Shown piece after piece: positions 1-6,535 of a DNA stretch of 6,535 bases (position 1 is its first letter; the number at the start of each line of letters is the position of its first letter). The position numbers were made by a program, and so were the translations under genes. Source of the DNA: Candidatus Aegiribacteria sp. (GTDB taxonomy: Bacteria > Fermentibacterota > Fermentibacteria > Fermentibacterales > JCC-6); NCBI GenBank assembly GCA_030640155.1, contig DAOWJX010000119.1:1-6535 (forward strand), written 5' to 3'. The notes beneath the pieces were generated by a model. That model was given only the letters and a program-made list of their open reading frames with translations. It was not told the DNA's origin and searched no databases.

Positions 1-740
1 ATAATTCCCTCTTCCTGTGCCAGTTGAAGCCCCTGCTCAATATGACCGCTCCCCTCGAGGAGTCTTCTCATTTCATCCTCTTGCAGTCTCGAACGAGCCT
101 TGGATACCGGTAGTTTACTCCGTCTTCTTTTTGTGCCGATCATCTTGTTCATGAGATTTTTAAGATTCTCACCTGCGGGATTATCGAAACCCGCGCCCGG
201 CATTATTGGAAATATTTCCATATGCGGCGTATTCTCAGCGAGGATGAGTTCAATCTCGGTATCCTCCAGAAGACCTTTTTCAAGCATACTCTTGAGTTCA
301 GTGCCCGTTCTTGAACTGTAACCTGTTTTCTGAAGGCTTTCGATAAGTTTCGCAGTAACAATCTCGTTTACTTCCTCTTCTCGATTTCTGCGAGCGTTTT
401 CCGCAGCAATACTCACTCCTTTGCGAACCAGAGATCTTACCATTGATTCAACATCACGACCAACATAACCGGTTTCAGTGTATTTTGTTGCCTCGACTTT
501 TACGAATGGAGCTCCAGTAAGATCAGCAATTTTTCTTGCTATTTCAGTCTTTCCAATTCCTGTAGGACCCATCATTATCAGATTGCTGGGATAGATTTCG
601 GATCTAATGGCTTCAGGAGTGTTCCGTCTTCTGAATCGGTTACGAAGTGCTATTGCAACTGCTCTTTTGGCATCGTCCTGACCGATTACATACCGGTTAA
701 GCCATTGAACGGTTTCAGCAGGTGTAAGTATACTGTCCAT
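1..740 (-). CDS. hslU: HslU (ClpY), ATPase subunit of the HslUV protease; 3' part cut by the window edge
   Basis: HslU is the AAA+ hexamer that unfolds cytosolic protein substrates and threads them into the HslV peptidase. The visible part is 246 complete codons from ATG at 740. It opens with the family's N-terminal signature: LTPAE at residues 5-9, YVIGQ at 17-21, and AKRAVAIALRNR at 24-35. Walker A is GPTGIGKT at 58-65, followed by KVEATKYTE at 81-89 and the substrate-gripping pore loop GYVG at 91-94. Residues from about 110 to 235 form the charged, helical I-domain specific to HslU, which separates it from ClpX. The frame runs off the left edge at EEGI, just before the expected Walker B (FIDEID), so Walker B, the sensor motifs and the C-terminus that docks into HslV are not visible. 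The start overlaps the hslV stop (TGATG), as expected for partners made together. The family is usually about 440-470 residues, so a little over half is present. Confidence 0.98.
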   Translation of the reverse strand, partial: MDSILTPAETVQWLNRYVIGQDDAKRAVAIALRNRFRRRNTPEAIRSEIYPSNLIMMGPTGIGKTEIARKIADLTGAPFVKVEATKYTETGYVGRDVESMVRSLVRKGVSIAAENARRNREEEVNEIVTAKLIESLQKTGYSSRTGTELKSMLEKGLLEDTEIELILAENTPHMEIFPIMPGAGFDNPAGENLKNLMNKMIGTKRRRSKLPVSKARSRLQEDEMRRLLEGSGHIEQGLQLAQEEGI

Positions 741-1273
741 CAAGGAAGCTCCTCCACCTGTATGTCACCACCGGTGTAGATACAGATTCCTGAAGCTACA
801 GCAATGCTTTCCAGAGCCATTCTGGAAGGCCCCATCTTCGTATGCCTGTCAAGTGCTCTTGCCGCTGCCAGAGCGTACGCCTGACCGGAACCGACTGATA
901 CAATACCATCTTCTGCTTCAACGATTTCACCTGAACCACCGATTATAAGAGCATGCTCTCTGTCCACCGCAGCAAGAAGAGCCTGAAGCTGCCTCAGGTA
1001 CTTATCAGTTCTCCATTCCCTTGCAAGATCTACCGCTGCGCGAGGCAGATTGCCTCTTGCCGCTTCAAGCTTTTCCTCAAGTCTCTCAACGAGCGCAAAA
1101 GCATCCGCTCCAGTGCCGGAAAATCCGACGAGTACGGTTCCCGAATACAGCTTGCGAATTTTGCGCGCCGTGCTTTTTACAATGGTCTCACCCAGTGTTA
1201 CCTGGCCGTCAGCAGCCATGGCTGCTTTCCCGTTTCGAACGATACCTATTACCGTTGTGGCATGAATATCCAC
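740..1273 (-). CDS. hslV: HslV (ClpQ), peptidase subunit of the HslUV protease
   Basis: HslV is the proteasome-beta-like threonine peptidase that forms a double hexameric ring and degrades proteins fed to it by HslU in the cytosol. From GTG at 1273 the protein has 177 residues, matching the family (about 175-180). It starts MDIHATTVIGIV; the first Thr of the pair is the expected nucleophile, exposed by removal of MDIHA. Counting from it, Asp17 (in ADGQ), Lys28 and Lys33 fall at the family's conserved positions. Also typical are GFSGTGADAF, the REWRTDKYLR helix, VGSGQAYALAAARAL and the ending ICIYTGGDIQVEEL. The open frame extends to an ATG at 1306, but that would add 11 unconserved residues overlapping the preceding gene. 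The GTG has a good ribosome site at 1283..1288 and lies two bases after the preceding stop. It is co-encoded with hslU immediately downstream. Confidence 0.97.
   Translation of the reverse strand: MDIHATTVIGIVRNGKAAMAADGQVTLGETIVKSTARKIRKLYSGTVLVGFSGTGADAFALVERLEEKLEAARGNLPRAAVDLAREWRTDKYLRQLQALLAAVDREHALIIGGSGEIVEAEDGIVSVGSGQAYALAAARALDRHTKMGPSRMALESIAVASGICIYTGGDIQVEELP
749..756 (-). promoter_or_regulatory. Ribosome binding site of hslU
   Basis: Read on the minus strand this is TGGAGGAG, with GAGGAG 8 bases before the ATG at 740. It lies inside the last codons of hslV, whose TGA shares its final A with the hslU ATG. A strong site inside the preceding gene plus a one-base stop/start overlap points to coupled translation, which would help keep the two protease subunits balanced. 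Confidence 0.8.
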
Positions 1274-1275
1274 TA

Positions 1276-4200
1276 TCAGGAACCCCCTGTAAGAATGTTG
1301 ACCCACGAATACCGTCCGGAAGCACGTCCGGGGTCGGGAATCGAAGCGGCATAGGAAGCGGGATCATTTAAAATAGAATTAAGAAGAGTCTCAGATACGA
1401 TCTCACTTCTTGAAAGAGCGAGATACATCATTGATGGTCTTCCGGCTTTAGCAGCCATCCATGCGACAGCCTCAGGTGACACTCTGTTACTCTCGGTAAG
1501 ATACCAGTCAGACCACGTCATGGAAGTACTGACTCCATCCTCAAGTATCCTTTTCGCGAATGTCCGGATTATCGATGCCTGGACAGGATCATCCATATGG
1601 TTCGCAAGTACAAGTCCTGCTGATACCGATGACATGATCTGTCCTCTTGAAGCAAGTGTAATCATGCTTTCGATAATATCGGCGGGAGAAGCATCTGATT
1701 TGAGCTGGAATTCAGTGGGGCTGGATACGTCTATATATTCGAATATTATGAATAATCCGCTCTCAATCGGATTCAACCTTGAATTTATCGGTGTTGTTTC
1801 CACTATCCTTGAAAGTGTTGTATGCGCTAATTCCTCCAGTTGCAACGACATTGTATCAAGCGGCACGATCATATTATCCAGAACCCTCCTCGCTCCGATG
1901 TAGTCGGGAAACATCAGAGACATTTCCACTCTCAACCAGGCAAAAGGAATGGATCCGTCATCCAGCACTTCAAAAAGATTGTCATACTCGATTTTCTGTT
2001 GATAGCCAAGTGAACCGTCAATACCTGTTGCCAGATTAGAGAGATATATGGAAAAATTAATAAGTTCCGGTTTTCCCAGTCTTTCACCTGATTCGCGGAC
2101 TTCGCGCGAAATGGCAATCAGTGTATCTCTCGCAGCAGCCGGTCCGTACATTCCGTCAACCAGCCTTGCTATAATTACCGCTCTTAAGGGAAGTATCTCA
2201 GCCCATTCGTCGGGCAGAGTTATGAAAAGCCTTTCTGCTTCATCAAGAGCCATCATAACACTGTCAGGTTCTCCAATAGAAAGATAGTGATAAGCCAGCT
2301 GGTGATAGGCTGCAACATAGTTCCTGAGTAACTGAATTGCCTGGTCACACTTATAAATTCCGGGATCATATACTCCAATGAACTGATATTCATTCATCAG
2401 CTGCCATCCCCGATGAGAGTTAACAGCGTCAACTACAGGGAATTCCGTCACACGATAGGCGATTCCTTCCATTTCCTGGTAATTCTCAAGGAATTGCCGG
2501 CTGTCCCTCGCGACTGTACCTGCGAAATAGATATCTCTGCCATGTAAAGGTCTTCTCCTGATCATTTCCAGCAGAACAAGATCCTGCATTGAAAGAGCGC
2601 CCTGATTCGCCGGACCTTCTGTCGGCATTGCTATAGCCAGCCTGTCATCCGTGATCGCCCATGGCCAGGCCTGATTGAATGTTGTTCTCAGAATCTCACC
2701 ATCAACGGGCGAGTGCTCCGGCTCCATATTAGTATTCACATGAAAGTAGTGAGGACCCCAGATAAATACCGGCCTGAGAGAATCAACAAGACCCAGATTT
2801 CTGTAATCAAGAAGAAGAGAATCTCTATCTATCAACTGATTAACGTACCAGTTTGTATTCATCAGGCTCAGATTGCTGACAATGACATCACGTCTTACAC
2901 CAAGAACTCCCTGAGCGAACCAGAGGGGGAATGTATCATTGTCTCCATTCGTTATCAGAACAGCATTTTCAGGGCAGCTCTCAAGAAGGTTTATACCGTA
3001 ATCCCGCGCTAATAGAGATTCGGACCTGTCACACCTGTACATATTGGCTCCCAGGGATGCGACCGGTATCAGTAAAGCAATCCATGCCAGTCTTGATCTG
3101 TCCGGGAGGAAATCTTTCAGTATCGATACGAGCCCGATTCCGGAGAATATCGCAAAAAACGCAAATGAAGCTCCGAAGAAATAATCCCGCTCGCGCACTT
3201 CTCCAAGAGTTGTACCCTCAGCACCTGTTTTAAAATTCAATATCAGGAAGATGAAGAAAACAGAAGACATCAGGAACAGGAATCCGAGGTACAGCAGAAG
3301 TTTCGGCCGTTTCATTCCGATAACGAATATTCCGTATATAGCCCCGAAAACCAGTATTATCTTCATCAGCATGGATACAGCGAAACCGACCTGTCCGCCA
3401 AGAAGACGATCCCAGCCCTGATCAACACGTCCTGATTGCCAGGACAGGTACTTAAGATAGAGCTTCATCTGATCGAGAAATGGTCCTTTTCTTTCAAATA
3501 TTGATGTGCTTCCGTACTGTTCTCTGCTGAAAGCCTTCGAAAAGTTAGTCCAGTTCGTTGAATCCGTTTCGTTGATTTCCGGACTCTGTACAGCCCTGAG
3601 TGGCATGTAAAGGTGAATGCTGAAAGCCAGAACAACAAGACCCAGCATCGTGAGAATAAACCAGGATTTCTTCCAGATAACGCTTCGTTTCCGAAATGCA
3701 TAAATCAGGTATATCATCAGAATGGGAGGGCCGGTTATGAGCGGAACGCTTCCATGATTCGCTACTGCAAGAATAAGAAGATATGAGATGAGCAGAAGGT
3801 ACTTTGCTTCTCCCCAGCCACCGCTGTCAGGTTTGAATGTTTTCCCGCTCTTCTCGGCGTACCTGTCAATCCAGCAGTCAAACAGCAAGAGGATAATAAA
3901 AGTAAGAAGAAGAGCAGTGGCATAAGTTTCTGTGGCGTTACTGTTTCTCCAGATGCTATAGCTGAATGCCGCGATCAATCCTGACAGTACCGACATCGGT
4001 CTGTACCATATCCGGTTGAAATTCATTCTATGACCCCAGCGCTGCACCAGCCGCGCGAGTATTCCAATTGCAAAGGCACTGGATAATGCACAGAGAAGAT
4101 TAACTCTTGGAGCTATAGCCGGTATGAAAGAAAACAGAATCGTACTGAATCTCCCGAGGAGAACAAATAACGGAACACCGGGAGGATGAGGTACTCCTGC

Positions 4201-4353
4201 TGTCCAGGAGCATGTCAGGTATTCTCCACTGTCCCAGAAACTGACACTTGGCGCAAGGGTAATCAGATAAACAGCTCCAGCTGCGAGTCCCACAAGAATC
4301 GCAATAATTCTGTCAGTCCTGATTCTTTTACTGTCCTCGGTTTGTATTCTCAC
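1276..4353 (-). CDS. DUF2723 polytopic membrane protein, probable GT-C-type glycosyltransferase with a large C-terminal domain
   Basis: This 1025-residue protein belongs to the DUF2723 family (PF11028). Its only characterised relatives known to me are eukaryotic TMEM260-type protein O-mannosyltransferases; the bacterial donor and acceptor are unknown. Residues 16-440 hold about 11-12 predicted membrane helices (for example 16-35, 60-80, 84-103, 144-161, 231-250, 322-347, 351-373, 392-412, 422-437). The first extramembrane loop carries WDSGE (40-44) and HPPGVP (56-61), the acidic-loop signature expected of GT-C enzymes. Further family motifs are VRERDYFF (386-393), NGDNDTFPLWF (469-479) and NLSLMNTNWY (494-503). 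After the last helix a soluble part of about 585 residues follows, with IYFAGTV at 608-614 and a TPR-like helix pair at about 679-712; the last 300 residues I do not recognise. The start is a GTG overlapping the xerC stop by four bases, with an AGGGGGG ribosome site just upstream. Family is firm; enzymatic role is inference. Confidence 0.93.
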   Translation of the reverse strand: MRIQTEDSKRIRTDRIIAILVGLAAGAVYLITLAPSVSFWDSGEYLTCSWTAGVPHPPGVPLFVLLGRFSTILFSFIPAIAPRVNLLCALSSAFAIGILARLVQRWGHRMNFNRIWYRPMSVLSGLIAAFSYSIWRNSNATETYATALLLTFIILLLFDCWIDRYAEKSGKTFKPDSGGWGEAKYLLLISYLLILAVANHGSVPLITGPPILMIYLIYAFRKRSVIWKKSWFILTMLGLVVLAFSIHLYMPLRAVQSPEINETDSTNWTNFSKAFSREQYGSTSIFERKGPFLDQMKLYLKYLSWQSGRVDQGWDRLLGGQVGFAVSMLMKIILVFGAIYGIFVIGMKRPKLLLYLGFLFLMSSVFFIFLILNFKTGAEGTTLGEVRERDYFFGASFAFFAIFSGIGLVSILKDFLPDRSRLAWIALLIPVASLGANMYRCDRSESLLARDYGINLLESCPENAVLITNGDNDTFPLWFAQGVLGVRRDVIVSNLSLMNTNWYVNQLIDRDSLLLDYRNLGLVDSLRPVFIWGPHYFHVNTNMEPEHSPVDGEILRTTFNQAWPWAITDDRLAIAMPTEGPANQGALSMQDLVLLEMIRRRPLHGRDIYFAGTVARDSRQFLENYQEMEGIAYRVTEFPVVDAVNSHRGWQLMNEYQFIGVYDPGIYKCDQAIQLLRNYVAAYHQLAYHYLSIGEPDSVMMALDEAERLFITLPDEWAEILPLRAVIIARLVDGMYGPAAARDTLIAISREVRESGERLGKPELINFSIYLSNLATGIDGSLGYQQKIEYDNLFEVLDDGSIPFAWLRVEMSLMFPDYIGARRVLDNMIVPLDTMSLQLEELAHTTLSRIVETTPINSRLNPIESGLFIIFEYIDVSSPTEFQLKSDASPADIIESMITLASRGQIMSSVSAGLVLANHMDDPVQASIIRTFAKRILEDGVSTSMTWSDWYLTESNRVSPEAVAWMAAKAGRPSMMYLALSRSEIVSETLLNSILNDPASYAASIPDPGRASGRYSWVNILTGGS
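1283..1288 (-). promoter_or_regulatory. Ribosome binding site of hslV, deciding the GTG start
   Basis: Read on the minus strand this is AGGGGG, 9 bases before the GTG at 1273. It overlaps the last codons of the DUF2723 gene. It is the main sequence evidence for starting hslV at GTG 1273 rather than at the in-frame ATG at 1306, together with homology beginning at the HATT motif. Confidence 0.75.
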
Positions 4354-5264
4354 TCTTCCCCCCTGGGATGTGCTTTTCTATAGGCTTCTTTCAGTCTTTC
4401 CCTTGTCAGATGAGTATAGACCTGCGTTGTTGAGAGGCTGGCATGTCCCAGCATCTCCTGCACAGCTCTCAGGTCTGCCCCGTTATCGAGCAGGTGGGTA
4501 GCGAAGCTGTGGCGAAACGTATGTGGTGTTGCTCCTGCTGCCCTCGCAGCGCTTCTGACTCCGACTGCAACAATACGGCGGATATCTCTCGGGTCAAGCT
4601 TTCTGCCTCGAACACTGACAAAGAAAGTACCCGGATCGGGATTATAATCACGAATAAGTTCACTTCTTGCTGACAGCCAGGACTCAAGTGAAATGCAGGT
4701 TAATCCGGGCACAGGTATTATCCTTTCCCTGTTTCCCTTTCCCACCACTCTAACCTGCTTCTGTTTGAGATCCATATCGTTCGTCATCAGTGTGACTGTT
4801 TCAGCTGCCCGGAGACCGGCGCCGTAAAGCAGCTCAACTATCGCCCTGTTACGCTTGCCGAGAGCCGTACTGTCATCGTAGCTGTTAATAACCTGAATGA
4901 CTTCTGAAATACTGAGAAAACCGGGAAGCTTTCCTGATACCCTGGGCATGATCAGCAAGCGTGCAGGATTGCCGGATATTCTATCTGTTTCCTGAAGCCA
5001 TCCACCGAATGTCCTGAGAGATGATACCTCTCTCACAAGGGTTTTTGAATCAAGATCACGGCCAGCTTCATGACGAAGATAACTACGAAGATTCAATGTA
5101 TTAAAGCTTTCAATAATATCGTCTGAGCTGCACCATTCATAATAGCGGCGCATATCTGCTCTATATGCTCTTATCGTATGTTCAGAGAACTTTTTTCCAT
5201 GGCGAAGATCCTGACAGAACTGCTCTATCAATTCGATATTCTCTTCTTGCAGCTTGGACACCAT
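4350..5264 (-). CDS. xerC: XerC/CodV-type tyrosine recombinase
   Basis: This is a tyrosine site-specific recombinase of the XerC/XerD type, which in bacteria resolves chromosome dimers at dif sites near division, normally as a XerC-XerD pair. From ATG at 5264 it has 304 residues, the usual size. The N-terminal SAM-like DNA-binding domain (about 9-95) starts LIEQFCQDLR and contains SEHTIRAYRADMRRYYEW. The catalytic domain has all six expected residues: Arg152 (GAGLRAAE), Lys176 (VVGKGNRER), His248 and Arg251 (PHTFRHSFATHLL), His274 (LGHASLSTTQ) and nucleophile Tyr283 (VYTHL). It is therefore likely active. It lies inside a topA-hslVU cluster, the place of codV/xerC in Bacillus, which favours XerC over XerD or an integrase; sequence alone does not settle this. 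The ATG lies within the last 37 bases of topA. Its ribosome site is weak and too close (AAAGG, 3 bases away); the adjacent GTG at 5261 is better spaced. An ATG at 5303 is open but unlikely. Confidence 0.95.
   Translation of the reverse strand: MVSKLQEENIELIEQFCQDLRHGKKFSEHTIRAYRADMRRYYEWCSSDDIIESFNTLNLRSYLRHEAGRDLDSKTLVREVSSLRTFGGWLQETDRISGNPARLLIMPRVSGKLPGFLSISEVIQVINSYDDSTALGKRNRAIVELLYGAGLRAAETVTLMTNDMDLKQKQVRVVGKGNRERIIPVPGLTCISLESWLSARSELIRDYNPDPGTFFVSVRGRKLDPRDIRRIVAVGVRSAARAAGATPHTFRHSFATHLLDNGADLRAVQEMLGHASLSTTQVYTHLTRERLKEAYRKAHPRGEE
4358..4364 (-). promoter_or_regulatory. Ribosome binding site of the DUF2723 gene
   Basis: Read on the minus strand this is AGGGGGG, 4 bases before the GTG at 4353, inside the 3' end of xerC. 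It supports a GTG start in a GTGA overlap with the xerC stop, so the DUF2723 gene is probably translated by ribosomes finishing xerC. Confidence 0.7.
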
Positions 5265-6535
5265 ATACCTTTCTTTCTCTCTTCCAGTATTGGGAAGCCA
5301 CACCTCGGACAGATTCTATCAATAGGTTTATTCCATATCGCATACTTACATTCAGGATATCTGCTGCACGAAAAAAACATTCTTCCTGTTCGGGATCTTT
5401 TTTCCACCAGTTCTCCCCCGCAGTCTGGAACAGGACAGGAAACCCCAATGGGAACAGGCTCCGTATGATCACAATCAGGATATTTCTCACACCGGAGATA
5501 TCTGCCATACCTTCCGGTATTCAGCAGCAGTTTCCCACCACAGACAGAGCAGGATCGACCCTCGAATATGACAGCAGAATGTTCCGTTACCGGCTTTGAG
5601 AATTTGCATTTCGGAAATGCCGTACAGGCTTTGAATTTGCCGTACTTTCCCCACCGTACTACGAGTGGAGAACCGCACTCAGGGCAGGTTTCCTCTGTAG
5701 TTTCCTGAAGATCGCTCCTTACATCGGAAACTGTTGCCATTGCTTTCTCAAGCGAGGATACAAGAGGAAGATTCATTATTTTAAGAACATCAACGTAAGA
5801 TTCATCACCATTTGCTATCGAATCCAGAAGATTTTCCATGGAAGCGGTAAATCCGATCTCAAAGATATGCGGAAACATCCTGACAAGTAATCTCTCTGTA
5901 GTAGTTCCGAGTTCGGTAGGTTTGAGCATTCCTCCTTCCTTTTCCACATATTTCCTGTTTTTCAGTGTTTTGATTGTGCTTACGTATGTTGATGGTCTGC
6001 CAATTCCCTGCTTTTTCATCTCTGCCACAAGTCTGGCTTCAGAGAATCGTGGTGGTGGTGATGTAAATTTCTGCTCCCGGGTTGCTGATTCGAAAATGAC
6101 ACTACCCTTTTTCATGAGAGGAAGTTCTTTCTCAATTCGAATGAATGCCGGATCGATTATGGAGTACCCCCGCGATAGAAGACGATCTCCCGTACATTTG
6201 AATTCCAGATCAGCTCCGGTGACAGTGAATGTGGTCTTCTCTATCTCTGCATCCTTCATCTGTGTAGCAATGAAACGGTTCCATATGAGAGAGTAAAGAG
6301 CAAGCTGAGGCGATGTAAGAACTGTGGAAATGCTTGAAGGAGGTAATTCTGTACTAACGGGTCTTATTGCTTCGTGAGCATCCTGTGACCCTTTCGAGCT
6401 TCGATACCTGTTGGGTGATTCCGAGAGCGTGTTGCTGCCGTACTTTCGGGAAATGTACTCCCTGCATTCTTTTATGCTCTCCGGACTTATTCGAACAGAA
6501 TCCGTTCTCATATATGTGATCAGGCCACTCCGTTC
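5228..6535 (-). CDS. topA: DNA topoisomerase I (type IA), C-terminal part; 5' end beyond the window edge
   Basis: TopA relaxes negatively supercoiled DNA by cutting one strand through a 5'-phosphotyrosine link. The visible 435 residues enter the window at ERSGLITYMRTDS; the Tyr (codon 6514..6512) is the catalytic tyrosine, so the Toprim domain and roughly the first 300 residues lie outside. Next come AHEAIRP (visible residues 53-59) and GIGRPSTY (177-184), both hallmarks of bacterial topoisomerase I, then the rest of the arch domain to about 275. The C-terminus has four Cys4 zinc ribbons. Ribbons 1 and 2 are standard Topoisom_zn motifs (Cys 284/287/304/310 and 329/332/349/355). Ribbon 3 has a wider first pair, CPVPDC (367/372/390/396). 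Ribbon 4 is short (409/412/426/429) and ends six residues before the stop. The first ATG in the visible part (6511) is internal, one residue after the catalytic Tyr, and is not the gene start. The gene probably heads the operon. Confidence 0.98.
   Translation of the reverse strand, partial: ERSGLITYMRTDSVRISPESIKECREYISRKYGSNTLSESPNRYRSSKGSQDAHEAIRPVSTELPPSSISTVLTSPQLALYSLIWNRFIATQMKDAEIEKTTFTVTGADLEFKCTGDRLLSRGYSIIDPAFIRIEKELPLMKKGSVIFESATREQKFTSPPPRFSEARLVAEMKKQGIGRPSTYVSTIKTLKNRKYVEKEGGMLKPTELGTTTERLLVRMFPHIFEIGFTASMENLLDSIANGDESYVDVLKIMNLPLVSSLEKAMATVSDVRSDLQETTEETCPECGSPLVVRWGKYGKFKACTAFPKCKFSKPVTEHSAVIFEGRSCSVCGGKLLLNTGRYGRYLRCEKYPDCDHTEPVPIGVSCPVPDCGGELVEKRSRTGRMFFSCSRYPECKYAIWNKPIDRICPRCGFPILEERKKGIWCPSCKKRISN
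5268..5272 (-). promoter_or_regulatory. Weak ribosome binding site near the xerC start
   Basis: Read on the minus strand this is AAAGG. It lies 3 bases before the ATG at 5264 and 6 bases before the next in-frame codon, GTG at 5261. The spacing slightly favours the GTG; the two proteins differ by one residue. The site lies inside topA. Confidence 0.4.

Larger units (their letters stand above)
1..6535 (-). other. Probable five-gene operon topA-xerC-DUF2723-hslV-hslU
   Basis: All five genes are on one strand. Their junctions are a 37-base overlap (topA/xerC), a 4-base overlap (xerC/DUF2723), a 2-base gap (DUF2723/hslV) and a 1-base overlap (hslV/hslU). No intergenic space exists for an internal promoter or terminator, so one transcript is likely, although promoters inside coding sequence cannot be excluded. 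The order matches the conserved topA-codV-clpQ-clpY row of Bacillus, minus trmFO and plus the DUF2723 gene. Whether codY or another gene follows hslU is outside the window. Confidence 0.85.

Noticed and set aside
953..1371. Overlapping plus-strand open frames (133, 116 and 71 codons) opposite hslV
   Set aside because: Three different frames open in the same stretch opposite a well-conserved gene, as expected from codon bias rather than real coding.
1276..4353. DUF2723 gene as recent horizontal cargo
   Set aside because: Start and stop fit exactly between its neighbours, codon use looks similar by eye, and no direct repeats or mobile-element remnants flank it.
4469..4687. 72-codon minus-strand frame inside xerC
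   Set aside because: It is out of frame within the catalytic domain of an intact recombinase and has no family resemblance.
4350..5264. Tyrosine recombinase as integrase of a mobile element
   Set aside because: The protein has standard XerC length and catalytic residues, sits in a conserved housekeeping gene row, and no attachment-site repeats, tRNA gene or cargo genes are visible.
5165..5599. 144-codon and 96-codon plus-strand open frames across the topA/xerC junction
   Set aside because: They are antisense to the TopA zinc ribbons and the XerC N-terminus. Their composition follows from the real genes, and no protein family is recognisable.
5838..6296. 152-codon plus-strand open frame
   Set aside because: It lies opposite conserved topA sequence (GIGRPSTY region), has no recognisable motif and no sign of being translated; it is an antisense shadow.

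Overview
The window is one unbroken block of five tightly packed genes, all on the minus strand, read from the right edge to the left: topA (3' part, cut by the right edge), a xerC-type tyrosine recombinase gene, a 1025-codon DUF2723 membrane protein gene, hslV, and hslU (5' part, cut by the left edge). No stretch longer than 2 bases is non-coding. No RNA gene, CRISPR array, insertion sequence or terminator was seen, and there is no room for a promoter between genes. The promoter must lie beyond base 6535.

Layout, right to left: topA runs from the edge to 5228, starting 7 residues before its catalytic tyrosine and ending in four Cys4 ribbons. xerC (5264..4350) begins inside the last 37 bases of topA. 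The DUF2723 gene (4353..1276) overlaps the xerC stop by 4 bases (GTGA). hslV starts at a GTG (1273) two bases after the DUF2723 stop. hslU starts at 740 in a TGATG overlap with the hslV stop. The Shine-Dalgarno sequences of the last three genes lie inside the preceding reading frame, so translation is probably coupled along the row.

The order topA - xerC(codV) - hslV(clpQ) - hslU(clpY) is a known conserved bacterial housekeeping arrangement, familiar from Bacillus (topA-trmFO-codV-clpQ-clpY-codY). It joins DNA supercoiling control, chromosome dimer resolution and an ATP-dependent protease. The distinctive element here is the DUF2723 gene, a GT-C-type polytopic membrane protein distantly related to the eukaryotic O-mannosyltransferase TMEM260, placed precisely between xerC and hslV.

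Organism: a bacterium with moderate GC content. The DUF2723 protein has motifs typical of the long DUF2723 proteins common in Bacteroidetes and other FCB-group lineages. HslV has the HATT-type N-terminus seen in Bacillus and Thermotoga relatives. I infer an FCB-group or related, possibly uncultured, lineage with low confidence. I see no clearly novel system; the DUF2723 insertion is the point most worth following.
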